Origin: Mixophyes australis
Taxonomy: Eukaryota; Chordata; Amphibia; Anura; Limnodynastidae
Length of the DNA stretch: 64,000 nucleotides
Direction: 5' to 3'
NCBI GenBank assembly: GCA_036250195.1
Contig: JAVHZZ010000009.1
Coordinates: 97,904,271-97,968,270 of the forward strand
Shown here piece after piece: positions 20,841 through 32,088 of the stretch. Position numbers and translations under genes: made by a program. Every line of letters begins with the position of its first letter. Positions within the stretch are counted from its first letter, which is position 1. The notes below the pieces were generated by a model. It was given only the letters and a program-made list of their open reading frames with translations, ran no database searches and was not told the origin of the DNA.

Positions 20841-23460
20841 ATGGATCAGTCTACAGATCAAGACCATCCCAGTATTAGTACTGGCAGTAGTAGTATCTTT
20901 TCAACCTCTACTAGTATAAAAGGTCATGCAGGAAGAAAGTGTAACAGAGCGTGCTCAAAATCCAGACACGGTTTGTCTAACTGAAACAAAACATAAACTC
21001 TTGATTATTAGGATTAGTGGAAATGTTTCTGATGCATGTGGTGATTTGTACAAAAAAGGAAAATATCTAACATTTCATATACCACCCGCAGTGGCATGAA
21101 AAGGCTCAGACCATGCCCACTGTTTGCTAGTAGAGGTTCTGCACTGGAATGTCTATTGCAAAAAAGACAGCCCAACACGGACATGCATCTGCCTTATCTT
21201 CCCATGCACCACCTTCTCGTTTAGAGTGTAGGTGTGACACTTCCAAAACAGTCACATCAGTGCATGAAAAGAACACTGAGTCTGAAGAACAACTTGGATA
21301 CTCACAGAAATCTAAACAGATTCTAAGGGTATCTTTGAGTGCTATATGTGAGACTGTCGTTTCAGAGTCTGACTATGTAATTATGGAGCAGCCACCTTCC
21401 AAAATTATTCAACTATTTGGAAATGTGAGGATGTGTAATAATGTTGATGATTTAGACATACAAATTGAGCATACTGCTTTGGAACTTGCTAATGTGCAAG
21501 AGGATGAGGGGGGATAATTGTGGATCTGAAAATGAATGTTTTGTACTTGAACAAGATAATGAGGAGGAAGAGGAGGATGATTGTGTCTATGTAATGCAGC
21601 CACCAGTGGTACCACCTCATGCCTATGATAAGCGTATTGTCATGCTAGGGCATAAGACCAAAAAAGCACCTCTTGTGTTTGGAAATATTTTTATCCCGAC
21701 CCAGACAACATTTCTCAAGGCACCTGTAGCCTTTGTGATGCCACAATAAGTGGAAGTAGGGACATTGATCATCTAGGCACCTCCTCCCTTATTATGTAAT
21801 TTGCAGGAAGTTCGTTCAAGAAGTTTAACAAAAGGTGGAAAATTGTGTATAGTAACAAGCAGTTTAACATCCGCTAGCAGCCGAATTTTCAAATACAAAC
21901 TTATTCTCCTAATGCAATCCATGATTCCCAAGAGGCAACCTTGCACACTACAGCTGCTGCTGCTGAAGGTGATACTTCTATACAGAAGGGGAGCAAGAAG
22001 AGTAAAAAATAGTTTTAAACAATAATTCTCTGTGAAGCAAGAATTTGCAAGAGGAACCAAGTATGAAGGCCAGTATCCTGTTGTACAGCGGATCACAAAA
22101 GCCATGACAGCTACGTTAGAATTGGATATGCTTCCAATTTCCACCATCAATGCATCAGGTTTTAGCAGATTAGTTGAGGTCATGTGATCAAGCTGCCAAG
22201 ATCCATCTTGATTTCATTTCTCCTGAACAGCAATTCCACAGTTGTACCTGAAGATTAAGCAAAAAGTAATTAATTCAATAGGATATCCAATTGTACTGAC
22301 TATTCACTTAACTATGGGTATGTGGACATGCGGTACTGGTCAAACAAAAGACTACTTGACTGTGACAGTCCACTGGGTAGGTCTAGCATCATCAGCAGCA
22401 GCAGCATCAGTAGCTTCATTATCGCCCTCCTGATCCTTTCAGGATAGTAGTACTTGCACAGAATGCCAGGTCATTCACAGGCAAGCTACTGTTTTTATTG
22501 CTGGTTTCACTAAGAAACATACCTGTGTGAATCTGTTGGAAAAAGGATTGTTATAGCAAAATGGTTTACTCCTCAAGGTTCCTCATTGCTGATAACGGAG
22601 CGAACATTGCGTGTGCATTACGACTTGGTGAATATCAACACATACCATACTTTGCACACACAATGAACTTGGTGGTGCAAAATTTCTTTAAAAATTAGAG
22701 GTCAGAGCAAGAGATGCTGTTCCTGGATCATAAAATTTCTTGGCATATTCGACATTCAGCGTTTGCATGTAGAACATGGCAGCAGCTGAAAAAATAATGT
22801 TATCTGCAATGACACCAACTAAAGCAAGGTGAAATACCACACTTTATATGCAACAAGCCATCAAAACCTACACATGAAGCCATAAGATAAGGCCTATCTC
22901 CAGCACACTGGAAAGAACTTTCTGTTTTATAAAAGCTACTGAAACCATTTGGAATTGAAACAAATGAGGTGATTTCAAACATTGTCAGTCTGAATTAAGT
23001 CATACCCCTAATTAAACTACTAGAAAAGAAACTTGAGAAGCTGAAGGACCAAGATGAAACTTATCGATTATATTGGTCTTGTAGATCAAGTTCTTTATTC
23101 ACTTCGTCAGGACCCAAGGGTTTGCAGCATCTTGAAATTGGATCACTACATTTTGGCAACCATGCGCAATCCTTGGTTTAAGTCATATGTAATGTTTTCT
23201 TTTGAACCGACACAAACCTTCACCGATGAAAACAGCTCCTTGTGACCAAGCTATCGGCTCAAGTTGCATATGACATGTCCCCTGCTTCAGCTTCTCCTAC
23301 AAATGCTACAGCCAGAAAAAAATCTTACCTTTTCTTAAAGTTAAACTGATGTTGAGTAAATACAACATACCAATGAGAAAGGTTATTATGACATTTGGTC
23401 AGGCTTAAAAGAAATGCCCAAATATTCTGACACCTCTACCATTTCTCAATTTGATACACT
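20841..23460 (+). pseudogene. hAT (BED-finger, ZBED-like) transposase, copy B
   Basis: A broken transposase reading frame of a DNA cut-and-paste transposon. In order it shows the start MDQSTDQ (20841); an acidic region EEEEEDD (about 21560); a probable decayed BED finger around 21660-21800; FARGTKYEG and QRITKAM with LELDMLPISTINASGFSRLV (22040-22180); the core block reading GMWTCGTGQTKDYLTVTVHW (22310-22380), which corresponds to TDIWTS..YLTVTAHW of intact relatives; ADNGANIACALRLG (22590-22635) with the catalytic Asp context; FAHTMNLVVQNFF (about 22651-22689); and a C-terminal part with LEKKLEKLKDQDE and ILATMRNPWFKSYV (23020-23200). Many stops and frameshifts separate these blocks, so it is dead. 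It is cut at about 23460 by the CR1 LINE, and its C-terminal dimerisation remnant continues at 26860. Confidence 0.8.
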
Positions 23461-23679
23461 ATGAATTAGTAGAATGTTACATAGTTTATTAGGTTAAAAA
23501 AAGACACCAGTCCATCAAGTTTAATCTATTTTGGTTTTCCTGCGATCCCTTACTTATATTTGAAATTGATCAAGTTGAAGTAACCGCCAATCTGTTTCAA
23601 TCAGGAAAAAAAATCTCTCCTGACCCAATATTGCAATTCTATTTCTTCCTGGATCCACTACTATTCCTCATTTTAATTA

Positions 23680-25470
23680 ACGGTTGTAACCCTGGATACC
23701 CTTTTCCACTAAAAATTTGTAAAATCCTTTCTTAAACATATCAATTGAATCTGCCATCACAACCTTCCCTGGCAGTGAATTCCATATCATGACTGCCCTT
23801 ACTGTAAAGAACTGGCTGGTCGTAAAACATCCTTTCCTCTAACCGTAGCAGGTGACTGTGTGTCCTGTGTTATGTCCTTGGGGTAAAAACTTCCCATGAA
23901 AGTTTTCTGAATTGATCATTAATGTATTTGTACATAGCAATCATATCCCAACTTAGATGCCTCTTTAATAAACTAAACTGGCTAACCTATTCTCATAACT
24001 TAATAACTCCATACCCTCCATTCCCTTTATCAATTTTGTCACCTTTCTCTGAATCCTTTCTAGTTCCAAAATGTATTTTGTGGTTCCCAAGAACTGTATT
24101 TTTTATTCAAGATGAGGTCTTACCAATGATTTATATGGCAAAATTACACTTTCTTTTCTTGCAGCATACCCCTTTTTATATATAGAAATACTTTATTGGC
24201 CCTTGCAGCTACTGCTTGAAATTCAACACTATTGCTAAGTCTACTGTCTACGAGCACCCACAAATCCTCTCCATTATAGATTCCCCTAAATTTATCTAAT
24301 TTAATTTAAAGATTGTGTGCTTGTTTTTTATCCCAAAATGCATAACTTTACACTTATCTATGTTAAACTTCATCTTCCATTTGAACACCCAATCCTCCAG
24401 TTTATTCAAATTCCTCTCTAGAGAAACTATATCTTGCTCTGTTTTTTTTACTTTACAAAGTTTAGTGTCATCTGCAAAAATGGAAACTTTGCTCTCCAAA
24501 CAGTCACCAAATGCATTAATAAATATATTGAAAATGAGTTTCCCTAGCATGGAACATGGAGGTACACCACTTAAAACTTTTGACCAATTAGAAAATGTTC
24601 CATTTATCCCAATTCTCTGTTCCCTATTCACCTATCAGTTTTCGACCCAAGTACAAATGCTGTTTCCTAGACCCAGTTTACTTATTTTGTAAACCAACCT
24701 CTTGTGTGGTACTATATCAAAAGCCTTTACAAAATCTAAGTAGACCACATCTACTTTACAACCATGGTCTAAGTTCCCACTAACTTCCTCATAGAAACTA
24801 ATTAGATTAGTTTGACATTACATATCTCTCACATATCCATGCTGATTCTCACTAATAATCTTATTTCATACCAAGTAATCCTGAATACTATCCAGTATAG
24901 TCCAGATTCTATTTGGTTCCTCTACTATTTGAGACATGTAATGGTCTTTTAGCATGCTCAGAAGCCTGTCGCCCCTAGCTGTACCACAAGTCTCAGTACT
25001 CCAACCAATCCCCCATAATTAAAATTTGACCTAGTTGTGTAGCCTTTTCAATTTGCTATAGAAGTTGGGATCCTCATTCCTACTAATATCTGGTGGTTTA
25101 TAGCATATCCTTATCAGCAACTTCTCTGAACTTTATCCTCCACTGGATTTTTCCACCTTCAATGTCTCTATATTATCACCAATACTCTCGTAAATAGCTT
25201 CCTGTATACTTGGTTTTAACACTGGCTTAATATAAAAACATTTAATCCTCCCCTTTTATTTACCCTATCTCTCCTGAAGAGAGTATAGCCCTCTAAAACT
25301 GCTTCCTAGTCATGTGTATTATCCCACCATGTCTCACTAATACCTATAATATCATATTGCTTGTTCATTGCTAGTAGTTCTAACTCCCCATTTTACCTGT
25401 CAGGCTTCTTGTATTTGCAAGCATACACTTAAGTCTTGTGCCTCCCTTCGGTATTCCTTTTTGCTTTGAT
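23680..25470 (-). pseudogene. CR1 ORF2, endonuclease and reverse transcriptase remnants
   Basis: The N-terminal APE-type endonuclease start is visible as LKCMLANTRSLTGKM (about 25400-25445) and GISETWWD (about 25325-25350). The reverse transcriptase shows VYLDFVKAFDIVPHKRL (about 24700-24750), the SGVPPCSMLG block (about 24545-24575) and the catalytic FADDTKL (about 24462-24482). The C-terminal part follows with LLSYENRLA, MIAMYKYIND (about 23920-23950) and FTPRT. This is the enzyme that nicks target DNA and copies the element RNA. Several stops, frameshifts and the deletion between 25300 and 25000 make it inactive. Confidence 0.8.
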
Positions 25471-25617
25471 ATGACTGTTTTTCTTATTGGCTTTAACAAG
25501 GGTCTCTCCTTATTGGCTTTGCTTTCCATTCCACCCTCTCCTCCTCCTTGACTCTCATTAAATTCCTCCTTACTATGCTCAATGTCTATCCTGTAAATAC
25601 TTGCCCCCAAACCTAGT

Positions 25618-26561
25618 TTAATATCTCCTCCAACCTTCTAACCATCCTCTCCCCATGCATAACAGCCACCTCCTCATTCGGGTGCAATCCATCTCAAAAA
25701 TAAAGATGGCATCTGACCAAGAAATCAGCCCAGTGCTCTAAGAATCCAAAACCATACTACACCAATGTCTTAGCCACTCATTAAACTTCCTAATCTCCTG
25801 CTGCCTTACTGGACTAACATGTGGCACAGGTAGTGTTTCCGAAAATACTACCTTGGATATCCTTGCCTTAAGTTTGCTTAAGGATACCCCATCTTCCCCT
25901 AAATTGGTCATTGGTACCAACATGCACCAAAACCACAGGGTCATTCCCAGCCCTTCCCAACAATCTGTCCACCCGATCCACAATATGTCAAACCCGAGTA
26001 CCACCGAGACAACACACTTTTTGACATGCATGGTTTCGGTAACAGATTGCCCTATCTACCTTACTAATTGTGGAATCTCCTACCACCACTATTTGCCTAG
26101 GTCCCTGAGTAACTTTGATCCCCTGTATGCTAACGAGACTGTTTCCCTGATTGTTAGTGGAAGCAGTCTCACCCAACTCTACCATTTCTGTATTGCCTTC
26201 AGCAGTATCTTCATCCAATCTGGTAAATCTGCTGGGATTGTTCAGCTCAGAACTGGCCTGCTCTTCCTCCCTCGGCTACCTCTTGTAATTGTTACCCAGC
26301 TGCCTACCTCTGCATACTCCTCTGTCTCTACTCCACCCGACTCAGCTAATGCCTCAGAGTGAACTGTAAACTCTGCTCCAGATAGGCAATGTCCCTCAGT
26401 GTTGCAATGATTTGTCTTAGATCAGTTACCCGGGCTTCCAAAGAGACCAATTGCTCATATTTCGCACAGAGGTATATACCTTGGAACAATTGCTACAAGT
26501 GTGCATACATATGACAAGCTATGCATTGAGTGAGATCTTTAATCCTGCCACCACTCATCAT
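25618..26561 (-). pseudogene. CR1 ORF1, SGNH-esterase type
   Basis: The frame opens at the ATG ending at 26561 (MMSGGRIKDL) with a CIAC Cys pair and a coiled-coil-like stretch (LEARVTDLRQIIATLRDI). It then shows all three SGNH hydrolase blocks: VVVGDSTISKVDR with the catalytic Ser (about 26060-26095), VLVHVGTND (about 25907-25935) with the block III Asn, and DGLHPNE (about 25673-25693) with the Asp-His pair. Esterase-type ORF1 proteins are known in CR1 elements, where the protein is thought to act in the ribonucleoprotein. A TGA lies in frame at 25988-25990 and there are frameshifts further on, so this copy is not functional. Confidence 0.75.
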
Positions 26562-26859
26562 ATTATGATTAACTTAACTCCTTATTCTTACAGTGGACTC
26601 AAAACTACTAACCTTTGCTAACCCCTTACAAGATTCAACCCCTTCCTGGATTAAACTCCTTACTGCATATAACTCCACACTTTAGACAAAATGCACTGGA
26701 AATCAAAATGCAGTTGAAATGGCAAGCTCAATGAAATAGCTTACTACCGCCTGTTAAATAGAGTTTGCACTAATAAGCTAATCACTTATTGCAATTTAAT
26801 CACATCCACTATCTCTAACCGAAAGGAGTATTGGGGGACTATTTTAATGATAATGTACA

Positions 26860-27190
26860 AATTAGCATCTCAGGCAGTCCTTTTGACTTCTGAGAGGAAT
26901 GAAGGCAATTTGGTGCTCCTTGTACAAACTAGCTATGGTGTACATAAGCTGTGCACCCTCCAGTGGGTACATTGTGAGTGATCGTCGGAGACTATTTGTA
27001 AAAAAAAAAACAAAAAACTGCTGTTGGTCAAAGTGAACTACAAAGTGTATGAGGAATACCATGGTAGCTGATAATTACACACATAATCTGTAATGTAAGA
27101 TTCCTGTGGAGATGAACTAATATTGTGTGATGATGATGAGGTTGTTGACATTATGACTACTGAGGAAGATGACCAGTCTTAGCCCATTAG
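26860..27190 (+). pseudogene. hAT element B, C-terminal dimerisation remnant
   Basis: After the CR1 insertion, the plus strand resumes with CAPSSG, IVSDRRRLF and LLLVKVNYKVYEEY across frame breaks (26945-27060). This is the hAT C-terminal dimerisation domain (PSS..SER..S..G.I..D.R.RL.P....LLF...N). It is followed by acidic codons (GATGATGATGAGG) like those downstream of copy D at 47170. The orientation fits the same hAT element as 20841-23460. Confidence 0.6.
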
Positions 27191-27399
27191 TAAGTTGTTA
27201 AAATCCCAATCTATTCTAAAGTTCAACAGCGAACAACCTAAATGTTCTCTTTTGTGGGTGCCCAAAGAAATCGAGGACTTCAGGCACAAAAGTAGCAGTC
27301 CCTGTTGCTGAAGTGCTTGGTTTGTAAAACTATGCATGTCCTTTTTTACATTTGGGTAGGTTTACCAAGTACAATTCCATCTTCCACTATTGTAGATAA

Positions 27400-27830
27400 T
27401 GGCTTTTATCATCCTGTGTAAAATGTCTACCGATGTCTACTGCTGTCGGTCTAATGAGCTCTGATTACTGACCCTTCACTTTCCATGATGCATGCTTTCT
27501 AGCGTAAAAATTATTGTGCCCTTGGTGTTTCTCCCACCATTTTTCTTCTGGCTACAGCCCACCTTAATTTATCTACTTCTCTAAAATGACCATCTGATCA
27601 GTCAGTGCTCTCCCACTTTGTTTCATAGGGATTGTAGAATGCTTTGCACACAAAACTTGGATGTTCAGAATTTCTTAAAAAAATGAGTGGTCGGCTCAGG
27701 AGAAGCTGTCTGTGGCTCCTAAAATTCCTGGGCATTTACAGCATTCAGAGACTGCATGTAGATCATTGCAGCAGCTACTAACAAAATGACCTATCATGCC
27801 ACCAACTGAAGCATGAGGTTATGTGGCCGA
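27400..27830 (+). pseudogene. hAT deletion derivative, fragment C
   Basis: One tandem-repeat unit (CTAATGAGCTCTGATTACTG, CCATGATGCATGCTTTCTAG, TTTCTCCCACCATTTTTCTT) leads into CATAGGGATTGTAGAATGC and the block ECFAHKTWMFRIS at 27636-27675. Repeat then CFAH block is the same arrangement as in derivative A (4183-4660, reverse) and at 38880-39440 (reverse). Confidence 0.6.
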
Positions 27831-27837
27831 CGGCTAG

Positions 27838-28045
27838 ACATTCATTTGGTCAACAGTATTCAAGAGTCAACAGTATTATTTGGATGACAATTGAAATGTT
27901 GACAGCATAATTAGGTCAAAAATTAGGTTGATAATTCAAATGGTCGACAGTATTATTAGGTTGACAATTCTAATGTCGACAGTACTATGTGATTAGTGCT
28001 AGGGTTAGAGATTGTGTTAGGAATAGGTTTAGGGTTAGGGATATT
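27838..28045. repeat. GTCGACA / TTAGGG dispersed repeat, copy 2
   Basis: Repeated words GTCAACAGTATTATTTGG, GGTCGACAGTATTATTAGG and TTGACAATTCTAATGTCGAC are followed by GGTTTAGGGTTAGGG. It is the reverse-complement arrangement of copy 1 at 4015. Confidence 0.6.
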
Positions 28046-28047
28046 GT

Positions 28048-28118
28048 CTAAAATCTGATTGGTCACTATAGACAATACCTTCACTTTCCTCTTTAGATGG
28101 TTTCCTAAATCTAGCCCC
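28048..28118. mobile_element. Right-half remnant of a 175-bp MITE
   Basis: AAATCTGATTGGTCACTATA then GACAATACC and CCTAAATCTAGCCC match the right arm of the 175-bp family with scattered changes. The left arm is absent and the GTCGACA repeat adjoins instead. Confidence 0.6.
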
Positions 28119-28382
28119 TTGTGTTTAATATCCTGGTACTTATACTTTTATTTAATATTAGATTCCAATTTGCATTCATGTATATTTCCAGTCTCTTGCT
28201 ATCATGTATTGATTTTCTCTTCTAGTTTCCTGTTTGTCAACCTTGCTTATAAATCCCAATTTTGGCTTATGAATGACCATTCCTCCCTGAGGAGGTACCT
28301 TATCCAGCTACAACACATTTAGCCATTCCACAACAAGCATGCTACCAGGGCTCACATAGACTTCAATGCCACAGATGGATCA

Positions 28383-28425
28383 TTATCATCTTCATCATCA
28401 TTTATTTATATAGCGCCACTAATCG
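28383..28425 (-). repeat. SINE 3' end, reverse strand
   Basis: ATCATCATC-type triplets then ATTTATTTATATAGCGCCAC, the reverse complement of the SINE tail GGCGCTATATAAATAAATGATGATG. Only the last 40 bp or so is present. Confidence 0.6.
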
Positions 28426-29618
28426 ATATTAATAGCTAACATGAACCAATTAAAGCATGGACATCACTATACATATAGTCAGACTTTAACCATATATTGT
28501 TTACTTTAGCTGCACTGAGAAAATAAACTAAAATAAAACTTGACTTAACTACAATTAGGGTTAATAAAGCAATTTTCCAAATTACAGTGCTTTAATTGAC
28601 ATGTTTGCTCATTTATCCTAATTTTGTTGAAAATGAATAGCGTAAAGGTACAGAAAAAAAATTAATTAACATTATACTCATTGATCAAGTTTTACAAGAA
28701 TCTGCCTAACGCCACACAGTTAGAATGTAAAACACATCTGTTCATCTTTTGATACAGCTATAAATTACCATATGCTTTGGGAAACGCTTTGAAGTTTACT
28801 GATACATGTTTTCAATTTTCTTCATCTTGCGATGCCTCGAAATTCTATGGACACAATCAGCAGTAGGTTAAGAGAAAAGATTGTAAACAAGACAAAAGGG
28901 AAATGACAAAGACGAAGCATGTAGTACATTATTTTATGTATGATTATGTAATCACAGTGACAAAATAAAGTGAAATATTCAGTTGTTAGAGTGCATCAAC
29001 AGGTAGCCATTAACATTTCACATGTATCAGATGTCATGTACATAGGCATATAACAAGGGAACACTTATAAACCTCCAAGTGTCTCCGTTTAGTGCCTGGT
29101 ACAAAAACTAATTTTCGTATAATGACCAAGTTCCACTTCCTTCGAGGATATTCTTGATGCGTACTGTACATAAAATGCTTTTTTAAAGTTTTTCTTACTT
29201 GCAAACAGTGGCATGCATACGTGTAGTCATCACTATCAGTTGGCACTTATAACTGCCCTGTAGCTGGCTCACATGATGCGGCTAAAAACACTTAACTAAG
29301 AGAAGCCCAATAATGCCATTATCCACTACCACAGGACACTGATATAATGTTATTACTACAATATTTATAACATTTTTAAACTACTGATGTCTGGTTCAAC
29401 TTTCTGATAAGCAAGCAATCAGGTTTTCCAAGTGAGTATAAAATTTACAGAGTCTATTTTAAAGTTTTGCACAACATTGTCCTGTCTAATTTGCCCTAGT
29501 AAAGTGGTTTTATTTTGTTCACCCTCAAACTTTCTTAATTTACCCTCTGCACTTGATCTCTGTTCCTATGAGTAACCAAACCCATAAAATTTGAGGTTGT
29601 ATTACATGCCATACTAAT
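28426..29618. other. Unassigned DNA
   Basis: AT-rich, no exon-like frame or nameable repeat. Confidence 0.4.
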
Positions 29619-29898
29619 CAGGGCCGGATTTACCACTAGACAACCTAGGCAATTGCCTAGGGCCCAGCGGTCCCCAGAGGGCCCTCCCAGGGCCGGCGGT
29701 GAGACCATAATTTAAAAATGGGCCGCTACTTATGGGCCAGTGCTATATACTTGCCCCCCCTGGGCTAAAGTCTGCCAGCCAGCCCCTGAATAGGGGTATA
29801 TGTTATGCAAAAAACTATAGTGCTATGGATTTTTTCAGGGAGGGGGGCCCCAAACCAGTATCTTGCCTAGGGCCCCGTGAGGTCTAAATCCAGCTCTG
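29619..29898. mobile_element. 280-bp hAT-type MITE
   Basis: Starts CAGGGCCGGATTTACCAC and ends AAATCCAGCTCTG. Flanking octamers at 29611-29618 and 29899-29906 are both ATACTAAT, a perfect 8-bp duplication. Internal GCCTAGGGCCC words near both ends extend the inverted symmetry. Non-coding. Confidence 0.9.
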
Positions 29899-29906
29899 AT
29901 ACTAAT

Positions 29907-31028
29907 GCAAGTTTATTCTCTACAACACACCTAACCAAGTGAGCTCCTTGAGTAGCAAGAAACTTCAACTGGGAGACAAAGACAGCTATCCAGGTAAAAA
30001 AAACTTATTCCCAGCACAGAACTTCCATGGATGTAAAGCAAGATGTAATGTAAGCAATACATTTAGAACTATAAAGAAATCAGGAAAGATGACCTCATGG
30101 TGGTCATCTTGCCAAACAGTTCTCCAATATTGCAGCTTCCGTGCAGTTACTCCAATGTCCTCTGTATCCTTTGAGTCACATGTTGGTAAAAACAATTCTA
30201 AGTTTATCCACATTTTGCTCAATGTGAAAAATGTTTTTCTTATTAGGAATGTGAATTTTTCATATGTGGCTCTGCTAAGAGGGTAATACGTTTTGTGGTG
30301 ATGCATCATTTTTTATTGTAATCATAAAAAATAGATATCATCAGAAAGAGTCATATACAAAGACAAAGCCCCTAACAAACAAAACGATTATGTCATTTTA
30401 TTTAGATAAATATTGCGTAAAGTGCTACAGACAGTCCGAGAGAATTAAGAGTGAACAATCTTCATTGCATTTATCGTTACAGAAGTTCACTGACCTCAAA
30501 GTGGTGCTATTCCTGTGCTATGCTGCTTTCTGAAGTGTAACCGGAACAGGTCAGAAATGCCATGTCTCAGAACTGACAGACGGATTTGTGCAGCTTCACT
30601 TTCTAAACAGCCTCACAGAAATCACAGAGATTTGGAATAAGTTAAATATAGACTCAATTGACGGTTTTCAAAAAAGGCTTTAAAGCTCCTTTGGCAATTC
30701 TATTTATTTCCTGTTTATAGAGAGTATACATTTTGCAATAACTTGTTTAAGGAAACAGTTCTTATTCAGACACATTAACCAATTGGAATTCAAACTGTGG
30801 ATAGTTTTGGACCATTATTTTCATATGTACTTTGCATACATTCTACTATTGTTGTCATCTACGGAAATGAAGCTCATCTTCTGACAGAAACTATGAACTG
30901 GCTATCACAATCTCAATACAGCATTCAAATTAAATCAATCAATATCTGTTTGTGATCTGTTTGAGAAGACCTCGGACTGCAGACTAGAAGTGCTCCCAAA
31001 CTTCATTATAGGCTCTAACAGCTACTAT
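29907..31028. other. Unassigned DNA
   Basis: Short overlapping frames on both strands at 29939-30309 look non-coding: they overlap each other and show no domain. No repeat named. Confidence 0.4.
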
Positions 31029-31398
31029 AAAAATTATTGTGTTAGGTTCTAGGGCGCTTGTAGATGTGTAATTGCAGGTGTTTTAAAATTAAATGAACTT
31101 TATTGTAATAAGTATCACTGATCTTATGGGATAGATATAAGGTTCATATCTGCATTTTGTTTTTATGTAATTATTTGACTTGAACTGCTTTAATTTGAAT
31201 CTCGCAACCTAACTCCTGCGATATTACCAGCATCTCAACATATTGCTGCTTATGCATGTCATACCTCTGTATGTTATCCTGGCCAGAATTGATAATTTTA
31301 ATGTCACAGTGATACTTATTACATTAAAGTCCATTTAATTTTAACACTCCTGCAATTACACATCTTCAAACGCCCTAGAACCTAACACAATAATTTTT
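31029..31398. mobile_element. 370-bp MITE with ~95-bp inverted repeats
   Basis: The left end AAAAATTATTGTGTTAGGTT is mirrored by AACCTAACACAATAATTTTT at the right, and the match continues about 95 bp (GTAATTGCAGG / CCTGCAATTAC, AATAAGTATCACTG / CAGTGATACTTATT). The centre of about 180 bp is non-coding. The duplication is unclear, possibly TAT. Confidence 0.75.
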
Positions 31399-31848
31399 GT
31401 ATTAACCTTTAGAGGGTGGGAACTCCCCCTATCATTATATAGGCTCTACTTAGTGGCTGCACTTACATTCAGTAGGAAGTGCGGCTTCTCCCACTACCAT
31501 TGTTAGCTACTATACCAATGAGTGCAATTAGTATTGTGATTCTAAAATGTGAAATGGTCTTAAATTATGTTGGTTTATTTTTAGCAGATTAAAGTCTGAA
31601 TGCTTGTATTACAAGCGGTAAAGGAGTGGTAGGCTTGTATGGTATACTTATTTAAGGTTCGCCTAATGGTGAGCAAATTTTCACTGTATGCTTACGGTTT
31701 AGATCTAAAAGCAGTATACACTTTTGGAGTTTTTGCCTTTCCATGTCCTGACCTACGCTGGGGTATTGCAATGACTTGAATTTCCTGTCGGATTGACTTC
31801 TTCCGACCCCGATTGACATCAGACTCCCTGGAGATTAGGCCATCCACT

Positions 31849-32080
31849 CAGGGCCGGATTAACCATAGGGCTAACTGGGCTACAGCCCAGGGGCCTATGG
31901 CATCCAGGGGGCCCTTGAAAGTGCTCAGCAGCAGTATTGATCGGTTGGGGCGGGGGCGCCCCCTGCGCGATCAGTGCTGCTGAGAGCTGCGCGGGCAGCT
32001 CGGATCACAGGGGGGGGGCCCTCACGGGGGAATGGAGGCCCCCTTAGCCCAGGGGCCTCCATTCCCTTAATCCGGCCCTG
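31849..32080. mobile_element. 232-bp hAT-type MITE
   Basis: Starts CAGGGCCGGATTAACC and ends TTAATCCGGCCCTG. Octamers at 31841-31848 and 32081-32088 are both CATCCACT. Inner words CCCAGGGGCCT and AGGCCCC repeat the inverted symmetry. The perfect duplication and clean ends suggest a fairly young insertion. Confidence 0.92.
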
Positions 32081-32088
32081 CATCCACT

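Larger units (their letters stand above)
23465..26561 (-). mobile_element. CR1-type LINE, near full length with internal deletion
   Basis: A reverse-strand non-LTR retrotransposon with decayed ORF1 and ORF2 in the normal order. About 1 kb separates the ORF2 endonuclease start from the RT motif GINGTFSNW, roughly half the expected length, so part of the endonuclease/RT region has been lost. The 3' end near 23465-23530 reads, on the plus strand, GTTACATAGTTTATTAGGTT then GACACCAGTCCATCAAGTTT. It is inserted in the middle of hAT element B. Confidence 0.85.

Noticed and set aside
29939..30309. Overlapping frames of about 110 residues on both strands
   Set aside because: They overlap each other, show no motif, and neither resembles a transposase or a host protein that I know.
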